Part shown: one piece after another, positions 1 through 11,100 of the stretch
Numbering within the stretch: the stretch's first letter is position 1
Layout: each line of letters opens with the position of its first letter
From: Cudoniella acicularis
Lineage: Eukaryota; Ascomycota; Leotiomycetes; Helotiales; Helotiaceae
Direction of reading: 5' to 3'
DNA length: 42,384 nt
NCBI GenBank assembly: GCA_013054445.1
Contig: JAAMPI010000348.1
Span: forward strand, 1 to 42,384
Program-made: the position numbers and the translations under genes
Notes under the pieces: generated by a model
Databases searched by the model: none
What the model was told of the DNA's origin: nothing
The model's input: only the letters and a program-made list of their open reading frames with translations

Positions 1-21
1 AGAGTGCGTGCGAAGGAGGAG

Positions 22-81
22 GGTACGCGCCAGGAAGGTACATGACAGGAAGGTACGCGCTAGGAGGGTTCGCGCTAGGAA
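22..81. repeat. 15-bp tandem repeat, four units
   Basis: Four consecutive 15-bp units (22-36, 37-51, 52-66, 67-81) follow the pattern GGTACGCGCYAGGAR with a few substitutions; unit 2 is the most diverged. It is a minisatellite-like array next to a transposon remnant and shows no coding signal. Confidence 0.85.
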
Positions 82-189
82 GATATACTAGTAGAGTATA
101 AGAAAGGTAATTAGGAGGAATAATTAGGAGAATAATTAAAAGATTAAATAAAAGTATATCTTCATTTTTATACGGGTTCTTGGCAACCC

Positions 190-246
190 ACGGGTATACC
201 CACGGGTAGGAGTAACTCTCCCTACTCCTACCCACGGGTACCCATC
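190..246. repeat. Imperfect palindrome built from TACCC-(AC/GT)-GGGTA
   Basis: The motif CCCACGGGTA occurs three times. Two 18-bp arms ending in GGAGTA/TACTCC face each other around a short spacer and match at about 16 of 18 positions. Such CCCGTGGGTA runs look like the subterminal repeats of fungal hAT-type elements, but that family link is a recollection and not proven here. The palindrome abuts the truncated end of the Tc1-like transposase. Confidence 0.6.
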
Positions 247-253
247 AAGCAGC

Positions 254-559
254 CTAGACCTGGGCATATGTGTTCTTAGGGTATAATCGTACGTAGCGAA
301 GGAGGTGTCGTTCGTCTATATCTGTATATGATTTTCCCCGGGCGGCAGGCTTAATTGAGTGGTTTTCGTGGCGTAGTGAGGTCTTCGCGATAGTGTATTT
401 GACGGTGCCGATATCCAGATTTAGGTCCCTGGCGATCTGCGCTGCATGCGCGCCTTCAGACTTCTTCCTAATAATAATGCCGCATATATAAGGAGTCACA
501 TGCCCCCGAGCAACGATATTTGAGCTAATTGACCTGAGGGGAGTGCGTTGAGGTGGCAT
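254..559 (-). pseudogene. Truncated Tc1/mariner-type transposase, N-terminal fragment
   Basis: The 101-residue frame begins at a true ATG. It reads like the N-terminal DNA-binding half of fungal Tc1-like transposases: a helix-turn-helix segment (AAQIARDLNLDIGTVKYTI) followed by a KSYTDIDERHLLRYVRLYPK stretch and ending NTYAQV. At exactly the point where intact family members continue toward the catalytic DDE domain, a TAG appears and the sequence passes into the palindromic repeat, so the catalytic half is absent. This is a dead fragment. The family call rests on the motif string; no terminal inverted repeat pair was identified around it. Confidence 0.75.
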
Positions 560-1247
560 TTTGTTGTGTAGGAAGGAGGGTAGTAGGGAAGACGCGTCGC
601 GCTTTTACGCGTTTTGCGATTTTCGCTAAATAGCTGTCGCCTAGTACTGTACTATATTATTGATATTTCTATAAAAAGTCTATAAAATAGAAACTTTTTA
701 TAGAAATAACCATTATATTCCTATTTTCTTGCCACCGTGGGGTTAATTCTAAATCTTCTCGAGACACCTTCAAGAACACTAGGGCCAAGAATACTTAACA
801 CGCTTATCAAAGGGAGGAGCTACAAGCTTAGGACATTGCTGCTAGCATAAATACGAAAATCCAGGAAATTGGAAGTCGTAGCAACGAGCTGAGATACAGA
901 GTATAAATTCCTGCTTAGCAGACCTTTCAAAACACCCTTGAGCTGCACTAGCCTCTACAATGCTAACACTATACACTTACAGCTCCCCCAACCCACTACT
1001 TTTCCACATCATCCTCTCCTCCACCAAGCCACTCTTCACAAACTCCGCCGTCCAAAGTTCAAACGTCGCACCTCAATAGACGACTATAGATAAGTAATTT
1101 ACGTTGAACTGTATGCTTGTTGATAGTGTGATTTCCCTGACGAGTTTGCTGTTTGTATTAATAGCAGAGCGGGGTGAATCGAGAACTATCTCTTAGTTCT
1201 TAAGACTTTTGATCAATACAGTATAAACAGGCTATCATGAACACCTT
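560..1247. other. Intergenic; contains a perfect 15-bp-stem hairpin at 665-707
   Basis: No convincing gene is seen. Positions 665-679 and 693-707 form a perfect 15-bp inverted repeat (ATTTCTATAAAAAGT and its complement) with a 13-nt loop. The rest is unremarkable AT-rich sequence between the transposase remnant and the 3' end of the HET gene. Confidence 0.6.
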
Positions 1248-3277
1248 TCAAAATATTTTCCATATAGACAATTCATTCAGTGTCTTCTTCCTGTCTTCCA
1301 AGCCCTTCACAGCTTCTCCTTCCATAATGCCATCAATATAGCAATCTCCTACAAGTTCTACATGCTCATCTACCTTGCGTAGTACTAGAGGAACGTCGCA
1401 TCCAAGAACAATAACAACACTGTCTCCTCTGTTAACTTTCTTGGTTGTTACTCCCATCGCACCCTCCGTCGTGAGAAAGCCATGTCGCGCCTGAGTAGCT
1501 TGACCAGGAGTCCTGTCCATTTCATCAATGAAAGCAAGGAGAAGATGATCCATTCCTTCTTGGTCGTTATCATTTTCGAGCCAATTGTTCCAAAGCTCAT
1601 AGAGCGATATCTTGCCATATTTCTCTACATCTTGACCATGAGTATACATCCGCCAATAGGCTCTTCGAATAGAGTCCTTTGTTAAATAAAAACCTAGATC
1701 ATAGACCATTCCAACGAGTCCCTCTAGAAGGAATTTGTCTAGTAGAATTAGTTTCTTATCGATATAGGGAGTAATCAGAGATGTAAATTCCCCCGCTATA
1801 TACCCCCATACAAACCCCTGGACTGACACGCTTCGAGAGTATCTTGAACTCTAACACTGAGACCAGACCTTACGTTGCCGGAGGCTCGGTAAGATTACAC
1901 GCTATCAATCCCGCTCAGCTTGTGAAATAGGATCCCTCTGACATTTCCCTCCGAAAGTGTTATATCTAAGGTCCATGTTCGTTTAATGTTCTTAGTTCGC
2001 CCCCCAGTAAGACTTAATATATTAAGACTCCTGGTTGTAGAAATGATATAACGGACAAAGCTCGAATACACATCTTCTACAGACGCATTGTAGTCGATGA
2101 GCAGCTTTTGATGATCGAAATCGCATACGTAATTCCTCAATGTTCTGAGCAAAGCAGGGCGGTCGAGCAAACGAAGGTCCACATCTGACTGTATCATAAT
2201 CATTTCGGGCCGCTCTGGGGTGACATATGGTGATCGGAATGGCTTCGCGTAATTTTCAATCGAGAACTCTGTGGCCATTCCTAGGTGTGCGTAGATCCTA
2301 TCTCGAGGGTTTGTGGCTTCGCTGCTGCCGCTAGATAGGACTAATGCCATAATTCGTTGACCTGTCTTATATGGATTGGAGATTTCAAATGATTCGCGGT
2401 ATTTCAACATGCAATTGAAACTCGCAGCCCCTAAGGCACCTAAGTTCATGACATCATTAAATGCCTGGTTGGCAGGCCTCATGCTGGTATTGCACTGAGA
2501 TAAAGAAAAGCGACGAAAGATATCACGAGCAACAAAGCGAAGAACAGCATCGTCTGCGCGAGTTCTCCCACAACAGAACGTGATTTTGTTTCCTTTATAC
2601 GCTGCCCTCAAGTATTCCTGGATAACCCATACACGTCTGAACCAGGATCTTGAAAACAAGGATGCGAGACAAGCCATTCGCACGTCGTAACCCGGCAGTA
2701 TCTCAAAGTCCTCTAGCCATTTCTGATAATTGGCAATGGCATCCGCCTCAAAATCTAGTTCATTGGCCCGGGAATGGTGGCATGCTGCATTGCAAAATTC
2801 AAGAGCGACGGCGGCACCATCATCGCCCTGTGGTCCAAGCCACACCACAAGGTTTGTCGCATTCCTATAGATATCTCTCATAGCCAACACTTGGCTACTA
2901 CGCTCAATTTTATCATCTTGATTGATACAAATCGCATCAACCCAGACGATCTTCGCGTGTAACGACTCCGTAGCTGTGCGCCTGAGTTCTCGTAGTGCCA
3001 GTTCACAATTTTCCGTCACCGCATGTCGCTGGCCGTTTACATAGATGTCATGCTGTGGCTTCGATGGATCTCCCCAAGCATATGAAAGAGCCGCATATTC
3101 CAAGTGTGGTTTGTTGCCAAGCCCGAGATAGTGGAGTTGACATGATACAATCTGGTCATCGCCGCTGGGAAGTATCTCAAGGACTCGGAATTGACTTTCT
3201 TTCAAAGTTGTATAGAGGCCCTTCGCTCGAGATTCAGAGCCACAACCGTTGCCAAATAACTTGGTATTGCTATCCAT
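1248..3277 (-). CDS. Heterokaryon-incompatibility (HET) domain protein, intact, two exons
   Basis: Exons 3277-1901 and 1850-1248 join over a 50-bp intron (donor GTGTAA, acceptor GTTAG, phase 0) to give about 659 residues. The start is a true ATG. The HET domain lies in the N-terminal half: LSYAWGD at about residues 64-70, VWVDAICINQ at 111-120, then RSSQVLAMRDIYRNATNLVVWLG, with SRSWFRRVWVIQEY further on. The C-terminal exon carries the usual tail of this family, with a glycine-rich block (FLTTEGAMG) and GDCYIDGIMEGEA. HET proteins trigger cell death after non-self fusion in filamentous fungi. Read without the intron, the frame stops at 1895, so annotators may split it in two. The donor is not a strong consensus, so a small pseudogenising change there cannot be excluded. 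Confidence 0.85.
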
Positions 3278-3967
3278 ACTGGATAGAGAGCATCACGATC
3301 CACCGTGCAAATAAGCAAGTGCGTCTGAAATTCGAAAAGCTTTACTATGGAGCACGGCGTTGAATTCTTCAAAAAGAAAAATTTAGAAGAGGGGAGTGAA
3401 AATACACCATAATGATAGAGTTAAAGAAGACGGCATAAGAGAGTCTGCTTAGAAATTTAAAGGAGGCATTTGGACACAAAATATTGCTTTTAGTATTTTA
3501 GGCAGCACCGTTTAAGGTAGAATCAACATTGTAAGGCTCGACCAGAAAATTGTAACTAGGTAAGGGAACGGAAATGAGCCAATCAAGCGAAGGAGGCCTC
3601 CCAGCCCCACAGGGTGACGACCGTTTGAACAAAGAGGAACGTAGTGCGAGGAATCAAGAAGAATGAAGGACGCATGGGTAAAGTATAGTATTAAGAGATC
3701 CAAAGCAAAGAGAAGCATATTAAGTGCTATCGAAAGTCAATTGAATCGCCTGTAGACATTAAGGAGACGCTATATAATAATGAGGCTGAGGTACTCTAAG
3801 GCGGAGACAGCGACAAGTTAGCCTTACAGAAAAATAAAGGAGCCTTATTCTAGGATCGTAAATCTAATACGCATAGCTCCTGCTAAGTCCTTTTGTAGTT
3901 AAATATTATTCAATTAAAGTCTAGAAATTCTACTTAATATTTAAATTGCTTGATTTCGAAAATATCC
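3278..3967. other. Intergenic, AT-rich, no gene seen
   Basis: This stretch separates the HET gene start from the 3' end of the protease-like gene, so it should hold the HET promoter. Open frames here are short, with no recognisable motif and poor coding character. No repeat was noticed. Confidence 0.5.
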
Positions 3968-6900
3968 CTAAAAATAATTATCATCTAGATATTGTGGTCT
4001 TGCCTTTGCATAACTCCTCTCTTGCCTTTTTATCTCAATTTCTCCACCATCAGAGCAATCGATTTTTCCTCCACCCACCATTACTCGAGCCGTTCCTGTA
4101 ATTTTGATTGCCACATTTTCATCATCTCCATAATTTGTAAGACCTGTGCTAGAAGATTTCCGTCCGTCACTACTAGTGCTCCCGCTACTTTTGCTACTCC
4201 CTTCTCCTCTTGCGCTACGCTGCTGGCGACGAAGGATTTCGGCCGTGAGAGGAACTGAGTGGCTTCCTAAATCTTCTTGGTAGCTCGCGGCTTGCTTAAT
4301 TTTGGCAGTGTAGTCGTCGTCATCTACGTAGTAACTATGACGTCTTTGAATATTGTTGGCAACCTCAATTCGAACTCGTTCGAGTTTCTCGTATTGAGGT
4401 CGTAATTTTAAGCCTTCTTCTGATAATTGTGTAGGTGTAGAAGGCTGTGTTGGAGGGGAAACAGGTTTTAAATCCGGTTGATATGGCTGTTTTTCTTCCC
4501 ATGGCATAGCAGTAGCCGTAGATAGATGTCTTAGGATTCCCGGTTGTGGAGGAGGCATAAAGACATAGTCTTCTGAGCTGTTGGAAAGTCTCAGAGAAGA
4601 GGGTGCCTGAGATGGAACTCTTATGGGGTTTCGTCGTGTTGAAGAGTATACATCGTCGTAGTATCCCTTGTCATGTTTCGCCTCTTTGTTGAAGGAGGAT
4701 GCGGGGGCAGGCGAGTGGTGTCCCGAAGTATCTTGAAAGCTAGAAGGTGCTGATGGTTTTTGAATTGGTTCTATTTTATCCGAAAGAAGAGCGTCGGATA
4801 AAGTTTCTGATGTTCGGCCCGAGATACTAGAAGTCCCTTCCTCCAGAGCGGGAGCATAATTACCACGAGATGGAGGATCAAATCGTGCAGATAAGGGCCG
4901 ACTAGATGATGCAAGAGGTAAAAAGTTATCAGAATACGCGGGAGGTGGATAAGGCGGTGTGCAATTTGGCCACGCAGAAGCTGGTAAAGTGGGGCGCCGA
5001 GTATTACCATCCCTGGCCGCGGAGGCGAAAAAGCTTGCTGGGCGTGCTGGGTATGTATGTGCAGTTACTGTCTGAGGACAGATGGGTATTGGTGGGGGCA
5101 TTGGATTTCCGGCACCGGGTGATGTCGGGACGCCATAATTGACGGGCGTCGACAACACTCTAGAGGCGGTTCTAACCCGTTGAGAAAATGGTGCTTCTCC
5201 TCTCGATGGGGTTTTGTCACTTCCATCTTCCCACTCGTCGCCGTCCTCTTTTATATCTGGTATTCGAGTCGACACGAACGAAGCAGTAGAATGTCGCGAA
5301 GACGCATATCCAGAGTCGCTACTCCAGCTAGAGCCAATTGATGACCTCAGGCGAGTATCATGACGGAAAATTTCTGGTTTCCGCTGAATTCTTTCTACCT
5401 TTTTAGCCTTGCCCTTGTTAGGTTTTATAGTCGTAGGTTGTTGATTTTTGATCCTGGCACTTTTCCTAGTCCCATGTATTTTCTTCCCATCGTCGTCGAT
5501 ATCGACAACATATGCTGGCCTAGGAATGACGGGTGCTTTGGCATACACTTGGGAAGCAGGAGGCTCTGTTTTGATCTTCTGGGTGGGCTCTGACGGTTCA
5601 CTTGCGAACATATCTGCATGGACATATGTGTTTGTGAGTCTCCTCCGTGATCGAGGAGTATCGATGTCATGAACAACTGCCCCCCGTATCGTGAACTTGG
5701 GAGTTTCTGAGATTTTATCTCGCGCTTTACTGGCAGCATGCACGAATAGCTCAACGGGCTTACCAACGCGGTGCTGAATGTCCTGGAATATTTGCACCGA
5801 TGGCACAATATAAGCTGTGCCCGTTTCTGAATATCCAGACACAACATGCCCGTAAACATCGCCAGTCTCTTTATCGAAGACCCAAGATCCACAGTCTCCA
5901 TCGGCTACGTCCGTTAGCGTTCGAGAGATTGGTATAGGAGATTGTATACGTACAGAATTTGCCAACTAATCGGCGCACGGTCAACAATGATTGAAAGGTG
6001 TGAGAATTGGAATTAATCGCAAAAGAGGTAACTCCTGAGAGTCTTCCTTCAATAAGACCATCGGAACCAGTGAAAATAAGAACCGGCATATCGGATGTGG
6101 CATTTCCTATGGTTTTCGGGTATATGAATTTCTCGCCCCACACGATGTTGCTCTGGAGTAGGAGATGGGTTGTTTGAGGGGACGCCAAAGAAGCCCGGAT
6201 CTTCACTAGTGCCCAGTCAAGACGTTCACCAGCTTCTGTCGAGGTGAAGAGCTCTCCAAGTTTCACTGCTGTTTTCTCACCGTCTATGTCTACATAAAAT
6301 CAGAAATAATCGGGTATATATTTAAAAGAGGCTCACCAATGACTGGTGTGTGCCTTGCCAGTTGTATCCTTTCATTTGTGGTCGAATCCGAACTCGAGGT
6401 GACTGACCCCTGGAAACTGAACTCGCTTTCATCCATGCCGGGTGATTGACTTGATTCGGACGACATGCTGGCTAGGTGAGGTCAGTTGAAGTGATCAGTT
6501 ATGCAGAGCAGTCATTTACCTTGACTCGTCAATTCAACAAGCTCTTCATCATCTCCACTATCGTACGGCTGTTCGTCGCCAAAAAATGCAAATTCAACGT
6601 CGTCATTATCACTAACTTCTTCCTCCTTCGGCGGAAAGAATGCATGTGCAGCTGTAACCCCGTACAGTTCATGATCAATGGTGATGATGCCGCCGACAGT
6701 TGCCTTTCGCGGCGGTTTTCCCTCTTCCGTGTAAATGAGGACGGGTGTGCCGAAACCTCGCAAAATTCCGCTTAGATAAATACCAGGAGGCAGAAGCGGC
6801 GCATCAGACTCCTCATCCAAAGCCAGAGGCCGCGGGAGTTTCGAACACTCTGCCATCAGAACACCTGGGTGATCTGTTAGTATCCCTTTCTTCTGAACCA

Positions 6901-7285
6901 TCGCCATAGCAGTTTGACGACAAGTTTTGCCCTCGCAACTGAATAGAATCGTAGGGCTAGAAGTTGTTGGTTTGCGACCGGTCATGAACATCTCCACCAT
7001 CAAATCGGAGCCCCCGGCATCGAGATGTTCGTAACGATCCTCAAGCAGGCTGATGATAGCTTTAGACACCGTTTTCCACACAAGATGGGCAGGACTCTTG
7101 TCTTTTAGCGACCAACATTTGTACCTGCCTAAGAGATCAAGAGACGTGTGCGGTGCGCCGACCGAGAATTGTGGATTTTCCCAACGACGTTGAGGCATGA
7201 TGGACCACGACAGTGGTGAGGCTTTCGCAGCCGGCTGCGCAACCTCTACGAGTGTCGACGATGATTGAGGCGACATGAAGTTCAT
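3968..7285 (-). CDS. Large protein with chymotrypsin-like fold, Cys in place of the catalytic Ser, and long disordered tail
   Basis: Four exons (7285-6520, 6471-6337, 6289-5954, 5904-3968) keep phase 1 across 47-49-bp introns and give about 1,057 residues; the last intron has GTACGT, GCTAAC and TAG signals. Seen: a His in GVTAAHAF (about H214), an Asp in RLDWALVKI (about D325), and DGDCGSW (nucleophile position about C417), followed by the family's usual GHVVSGYSETGTAYIVPS segment. This spacing matches a chymotrypsin-type triad, with Cys where trypsins have Ser, as in viral 3C-type enzymes. After about residue 480 comes a long Ser/Pro-rich, probably disordered region with basic patches (RKSARIKNQQ), then a conserved-looking end block (TARVMVGGGKIDCSDGGEIE). 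No signal peptide is visible, so it is probably intracellular. Substrate and activity are unknown; the tail could be a second gene fused in frame. Confidence 0.75.
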
Positions 7286-7643
7286 AAGCTGAGCGCGTAT
7301 CCCTCAAAAGCTATGTGGAAGTGTCTTTTGTCTTCGAGCCCGTCAGTAACAAAATAATGTGTGTGCGATCATTGTTGCCAGAGCTGCGGCTGGAAACATT
7401 GAAATTTCGCGCGGGGATACAGTATCTATACTGTTGGCGGGGGCTGTGTTGCCCCGCCTGCAGTTCATGTGGTGAGCTGACTTGGTGGGGGAGTAACCAA
7501 TCGGAAGAGTAAAGGAGAGCCCCAGAGCCCCTACTTTGGGAGTCAGAGGCTAAAGCAGGCCTACCTTTAAAAGGTAGCGCCTCGTCTCAAAATTGGTGAA
7601 CTTTGCACATTTCTTTTAATTTGTTCTTCGTATGTTGGCAGAC
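7286..7643. promoter_or_regulatory. Divergent intergenic region between protease-like gene and membrane-anchored pseudogene
   Basis: The two genes start 358 bp apart and diverge, so this stretch presumably holds both promoters. No clear TATA box or operator is seen. Confidence 0.4.
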
Positions 7644-8732
7644 ATGGATTCGCGATCTTTCCCTTTATCATCCCAAACTGAGCAAATGATCATATCGAAG
7701 ATATTTATGGACACCGACATCAACCACGAGTTAATTGGAACCAGCCAGAGCTATTTTGCATAATACCAAAGATCGGTAGAAAAATATGAAAATTCTCTAA
7801 CCAACTCGAACCAGCAAATCTTGGACCTAATAACACTTCTCAAGGACACCACACAAGCTCGAGATTTAATCCAGAATACTCTTCAAAAACAACTTCACAA
7901 AAATGAATGGGAGGATAGCGATGATATCGTGCAAGAATCAATCAATCTCAGCGTTCGTCTACTGCTAATGGTGCCAACCGGAGAATTTGCCACAGTTGGC
8001 CGTTCCATCACATTGTCCGGGGAGACCAAGCTCAGCTGGAACGACGGCACAATCAGAGACCTAATCAGCAAAGAATTTGTGCCACAACGTAGCATAAAAG
8101 AACCGGTAAAACTGGAAAGGATATTCAATGCGATGAACTTAGAGCAGATTGCGGGGATTGAAGTGAGGTGGACAAGCAATTTCGCTGATCACTTGAGAAT
8201 GAGAGACGATGACAAAGCAGTGGAGGTTTTTCACCATGCGACGTTCCTGAAGCTCCATCAGAGCTGGTATGTATTCCATTTTTAAACTTTCAATAGTCCT
8301 GCTAATAGGTTTAAGTGACGTACTGTACTTCCAACAGAATTGGTAGAAGAAACAATATGAACACTTACACTTCTCCTCCCTGAACACGACAGAGAGGTTG
8401 AAAAATGGTTTCATGCTCATGAAGTCAAAGTCAGAAAACGTGGGAGGCTTCCTCTGGACTCTCTAGCTCGAGAGTGTGGACAACTAAGGGCCGAGGAGCG
8501 ACAAATCGATCGTTTTCAATACTGGCATGACCGGCTTCTCATATTAAAACAAGTATTCGAGGAAGCAGAGCCAAAGAATATAAAGCAGTGGTGGCGGGAT
8601 AGGAGAAGACGTGTACAATGGTACACCTTCTCGGTAGCTGCCCTTGTGCTGGTTTTAACTGTTGTTTTTGGTTTGATTCAGTGTATCGAAGGAGAACTTC
8701 AAGTATGGCTGGCATTCAAGGCTGCGAATTGA
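7644..8732 (+). pseudogene. Helical fungal protein with C-terminal membrane anchor, broken by two in-frame stops
   Basis: From the ATG at 7644 one frame runs MDSRSFPLSSQ..., meets TAA at 7761-7763 (codon 40), and continues in the same frame (YQRSVEKYENSL...QILDLITLLKDTTQARDLIQ). It reaches a GTATGT donor at 8266 and resumes after a short, ambiguous intron near 8306. A TGA at 8358-8360 interrupts VEETI-stop-TLTLLLPEHDREVEKW, after which the frame is open to 8732. The C-terminus is charged (WWRDRRRRVQWYTF) then hydrophobic (a membrane span near VAALVLVLTVVFGLIQC). This layout recalls a common fungal hypothetical family of unknown role. CAA-to-TAA and CGA-to-TGA would both be C-to-T changes. It is probably a recent pseudogene; sequencing error is the alternative. 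Confidence 0.7.
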
Positions 8733-9098
8733 CGCAATTATTTTACATGGAGTCGAGAGCCCTCTCACTATTCATGGCACTTCACCCCACAACCCCAACA
8801 TGCTCAAACCATCCAGATCTTTTACCAACAACTACAAACCCCTAGCAGCTCCAAGTTTCGAAGCAGCCATTACCTCGAGCCCCTATTCTTAAGCGAGCTG
8901 TGATAGGAATGCGAATCACGTGGCCAGGCGTCAGTCTCGCGACCAGCCGATTCCGCGACACCGTGCCGCTGCCAAGTACTTGGCAAAAATGCTTTGATCA
9001 GATTACCAACATCATTTTAACATCATCTCGCCCCAACTTGTGCATTTCAATCTCCCCACTCTCAAGAAGATGAAGAAAATCCCTCTTCCATTCTCACG

Positions 9099-9851
9099 AT
9101 GCCTCCCTCACTTGCCCGCCTGATCGCTTTTGCAGCAGCCATCCTCCCTCTAGCCTCAACTCAATTCACCTACCCACCCAACGTCCCATCCAACAAAATC
9201 CTTTCGGATTACACCTCTGGCCGCGAAACCCCTATCACCAACTACATTATCCACGATGCGATAATCGGCAGCTACAATACCCCCAAGCCAACATTCAGCA
9301 TCACGCGTTGTGCGCAAAACGGTCGAACTAATGCGATATTGCCCTCGAATGGCGTCTTCAATTCTACAGAAGGTCGGGTGGCGGAAGATGGAACATGGCA
9401 AGTGATGGATAGCTATTCCAATGGCATGTTCGAAAACGTCTATAATGCGGGCAAAAATCTCTGGATTATCCCGGATTTTGCAGGTTATGTTGGCAATGAA
9501 ACAACGGGGCATATCTGCTGGTGGGAATTGTACAGCGTGGTTGAAGAGCAGACGTATGATCTGACCGGGGAATTAAATGGTATTGTAAGGCAGGTGACGT
9601 TGTTGGGGAACGACACAGAGAATTATTTTGCGAGCACGCCGTTTGTTGTGCAGACGGCGATGAGGGTGGGGAATAGGAATTATACTTGGAGCAGTAGTGG
9701 TGGGCATGATAATCGGGCTTCGAGTACGACGATAGTTGCTGGGAATAGGCCGACTGGAAATGCTGCGGTCGGGGCGATATACAGGAATATAGAAGAGAGT
9801 GGAACGATATATGCTATTGTATCCCTCTTCGGGGTTTGGTTGGGTCTTTAG
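9099..9851 (+). CDS. Small secreted, probably GPI-anchored, protein of unknown function
   Basis: Single exon of 250 residues from a true ATG. It starts with a signal peptide (LARLIAFAAAILPLASTQ, cleavage near residue 21) and has several N-glycosylation sequons (FNST, GNETT, GNDTE, RNYTW). The last residues (GTIYAIVSLFGVWLGL) form a hydrophobic tail typical of GPI-anchored cell-wall proteins. Only three cysteines are apparent in the mature chain, so it is not a classic cysteine-rich effector. I do not recognise the family; a surface or wall protein is an inference from the two ends. Confidence 0.7.
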   Translation: MPPSLARLIAFAAAILPLASTQFTYPPNVPSNKILSDYTSGRETPITNYIIHDAIIGSYNTPKPTFSITRCAQNGRTNAILPSNGVFNSTEGRVAEDGTWQVMDSYSNGMFENVYNAGKNLWIIPDFAGYVGNETTGHICWWELYSVVEEQTYDLTGELNGIVRQVTLLGNDTENYFASTPFVVQTAMRVGNRNYTWSSSGGHDNRASSTTIVAGNRPTGNAAVGAIYRNIEESGTIYAIVSLFGVWLGL

Positions 9852-10779
9852 TTGAATCATCGAAAATTACACATGTATTTCAAAATGTTTTAAATTTCTT
9901 TAATATTAATAAACTTAGTGCGACTCTGCTCCTTAGTAGTATTTCAGTTCTGTACCGGAGGGGACGCATGCTAAAGTATATTGTATCAGTCCCTGAAATT
10001 TAGCACGCTGTGGCACAAAAGACTACCACGTGCAATCTCCAATTTTCACCTGGATTGATTGAATTCATCACAATATCTAGTCATCTAAATTATCGTTTTT
10101 TGTCTAGTATTTACAAACATTGCTAAACAATTTCCGAATCGTAAAATCCTAAAAGACAAAATGTGATTAGGCAAAAGTGTGCGGCTTCAGGGTGCTCTGA
10201 CACGCTAAATCACAGGGAGTTCTACGCTATATTTTAGCGCAGTAAACCCTTTTCAACCCACCTCCCCTTTTTATATTGCATATCCTACCCTCAATCAATT
10301 ATTAATCCCTGATGTGATGTTATGGTTGAGTGTGTGCGGAGCCACTGATTCATTTTCCTACCGACATTCAACGGTCTTAGAAAATTCCCGCTGTCCGTTA
10401 TGCCCGCTGACCAGCTTTTACCACACCGCTCTAAACACTTCAAAGTTTAAAAGCAACGGGGAATTATTTCGCTGTATAATAGTCGCTGTCCGGGTTTTAT
10501 AGTATGAAAGGTCTTCAGCCTAAAGAATCTGGTTCCTAGCTAAATTTCATATTATTAAAACTATAAAGTGAATTTAGCTTATTAAATGATTTATATATCA
10601 GCCTACGAAATACGAACGAAGAATTTTTAAGAGACGTTGATCTTCCCTTTCGCATTAGTTTTAAGGGACACTACCTTGAGATCCTTGTATTACGATGATT
10701 TTTTTTTTTAAAAAAAATTACTTGTAAACAAATTACTATTATACATTCGAGCATACTTTAGTCGTCTTCCCTCACATTA

Positions 10780-10850
10780 CAGTGAACACTCGCTAAGTTA
10801 CAGCAACCAGGCCACCGTGAGTTAGCGACAACTCCACTAAACTTTAGGGC
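10780..10850 (+). repeat. Degenerate transposon-end-like sequence, copy A
   Basis: Begins TA-CAGTGAACACTCGCTAAGTT, which resembles the CAGT..CTCGCTAA ends of pogo/Fot1-class elements with a TA target. It continues with an ACCGTGAGTTAGCGA block. A diverged direct copy lies at about 11,040. No inverted partner was found nearby. Confidence 0.4.
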
Positions 10851-11037
10851 GTCCACACCAAAAGTCTGTATTAAGTACCTTTTTCCCCGTCAGTTATTTC
10901 AAAACTAAACTGTTCTTGATATAATTACTACAGGTTTACGGCGCACGTATTAATTCTTTAATTAGTGGATGTTTGCTTACTTAAAAAAAAAAATTGTCGC
11001 GGCGCAACATGATTTCGATACCTAGACGGAATCAAGA

Positions 11038-11100
11038 TTTAGTGATTCCTCGCCACAACTCAGTGATATGCGCACCGTAAATTAGCGAATGACCTCAAAT
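11038..11100 (+). repeat. Degenerate transposon-end-like sequence, copy B
   Basis: Aligns in the same orientation with copy A: AGTGATTCCTCGC against AGTGAACACTCGC, and ACCGTAAATTAGCGA against ACCGTGAGTTAGCGA. Many differences are transitions, as expected of old or RIP-mutated copies. Confidence 0.4.

Noticed and set aside
3512..3718. Minus-strand 68-residue hydrophobic frame
   Set aside because: Short, AT-rich, no motif and no support from neighbours.
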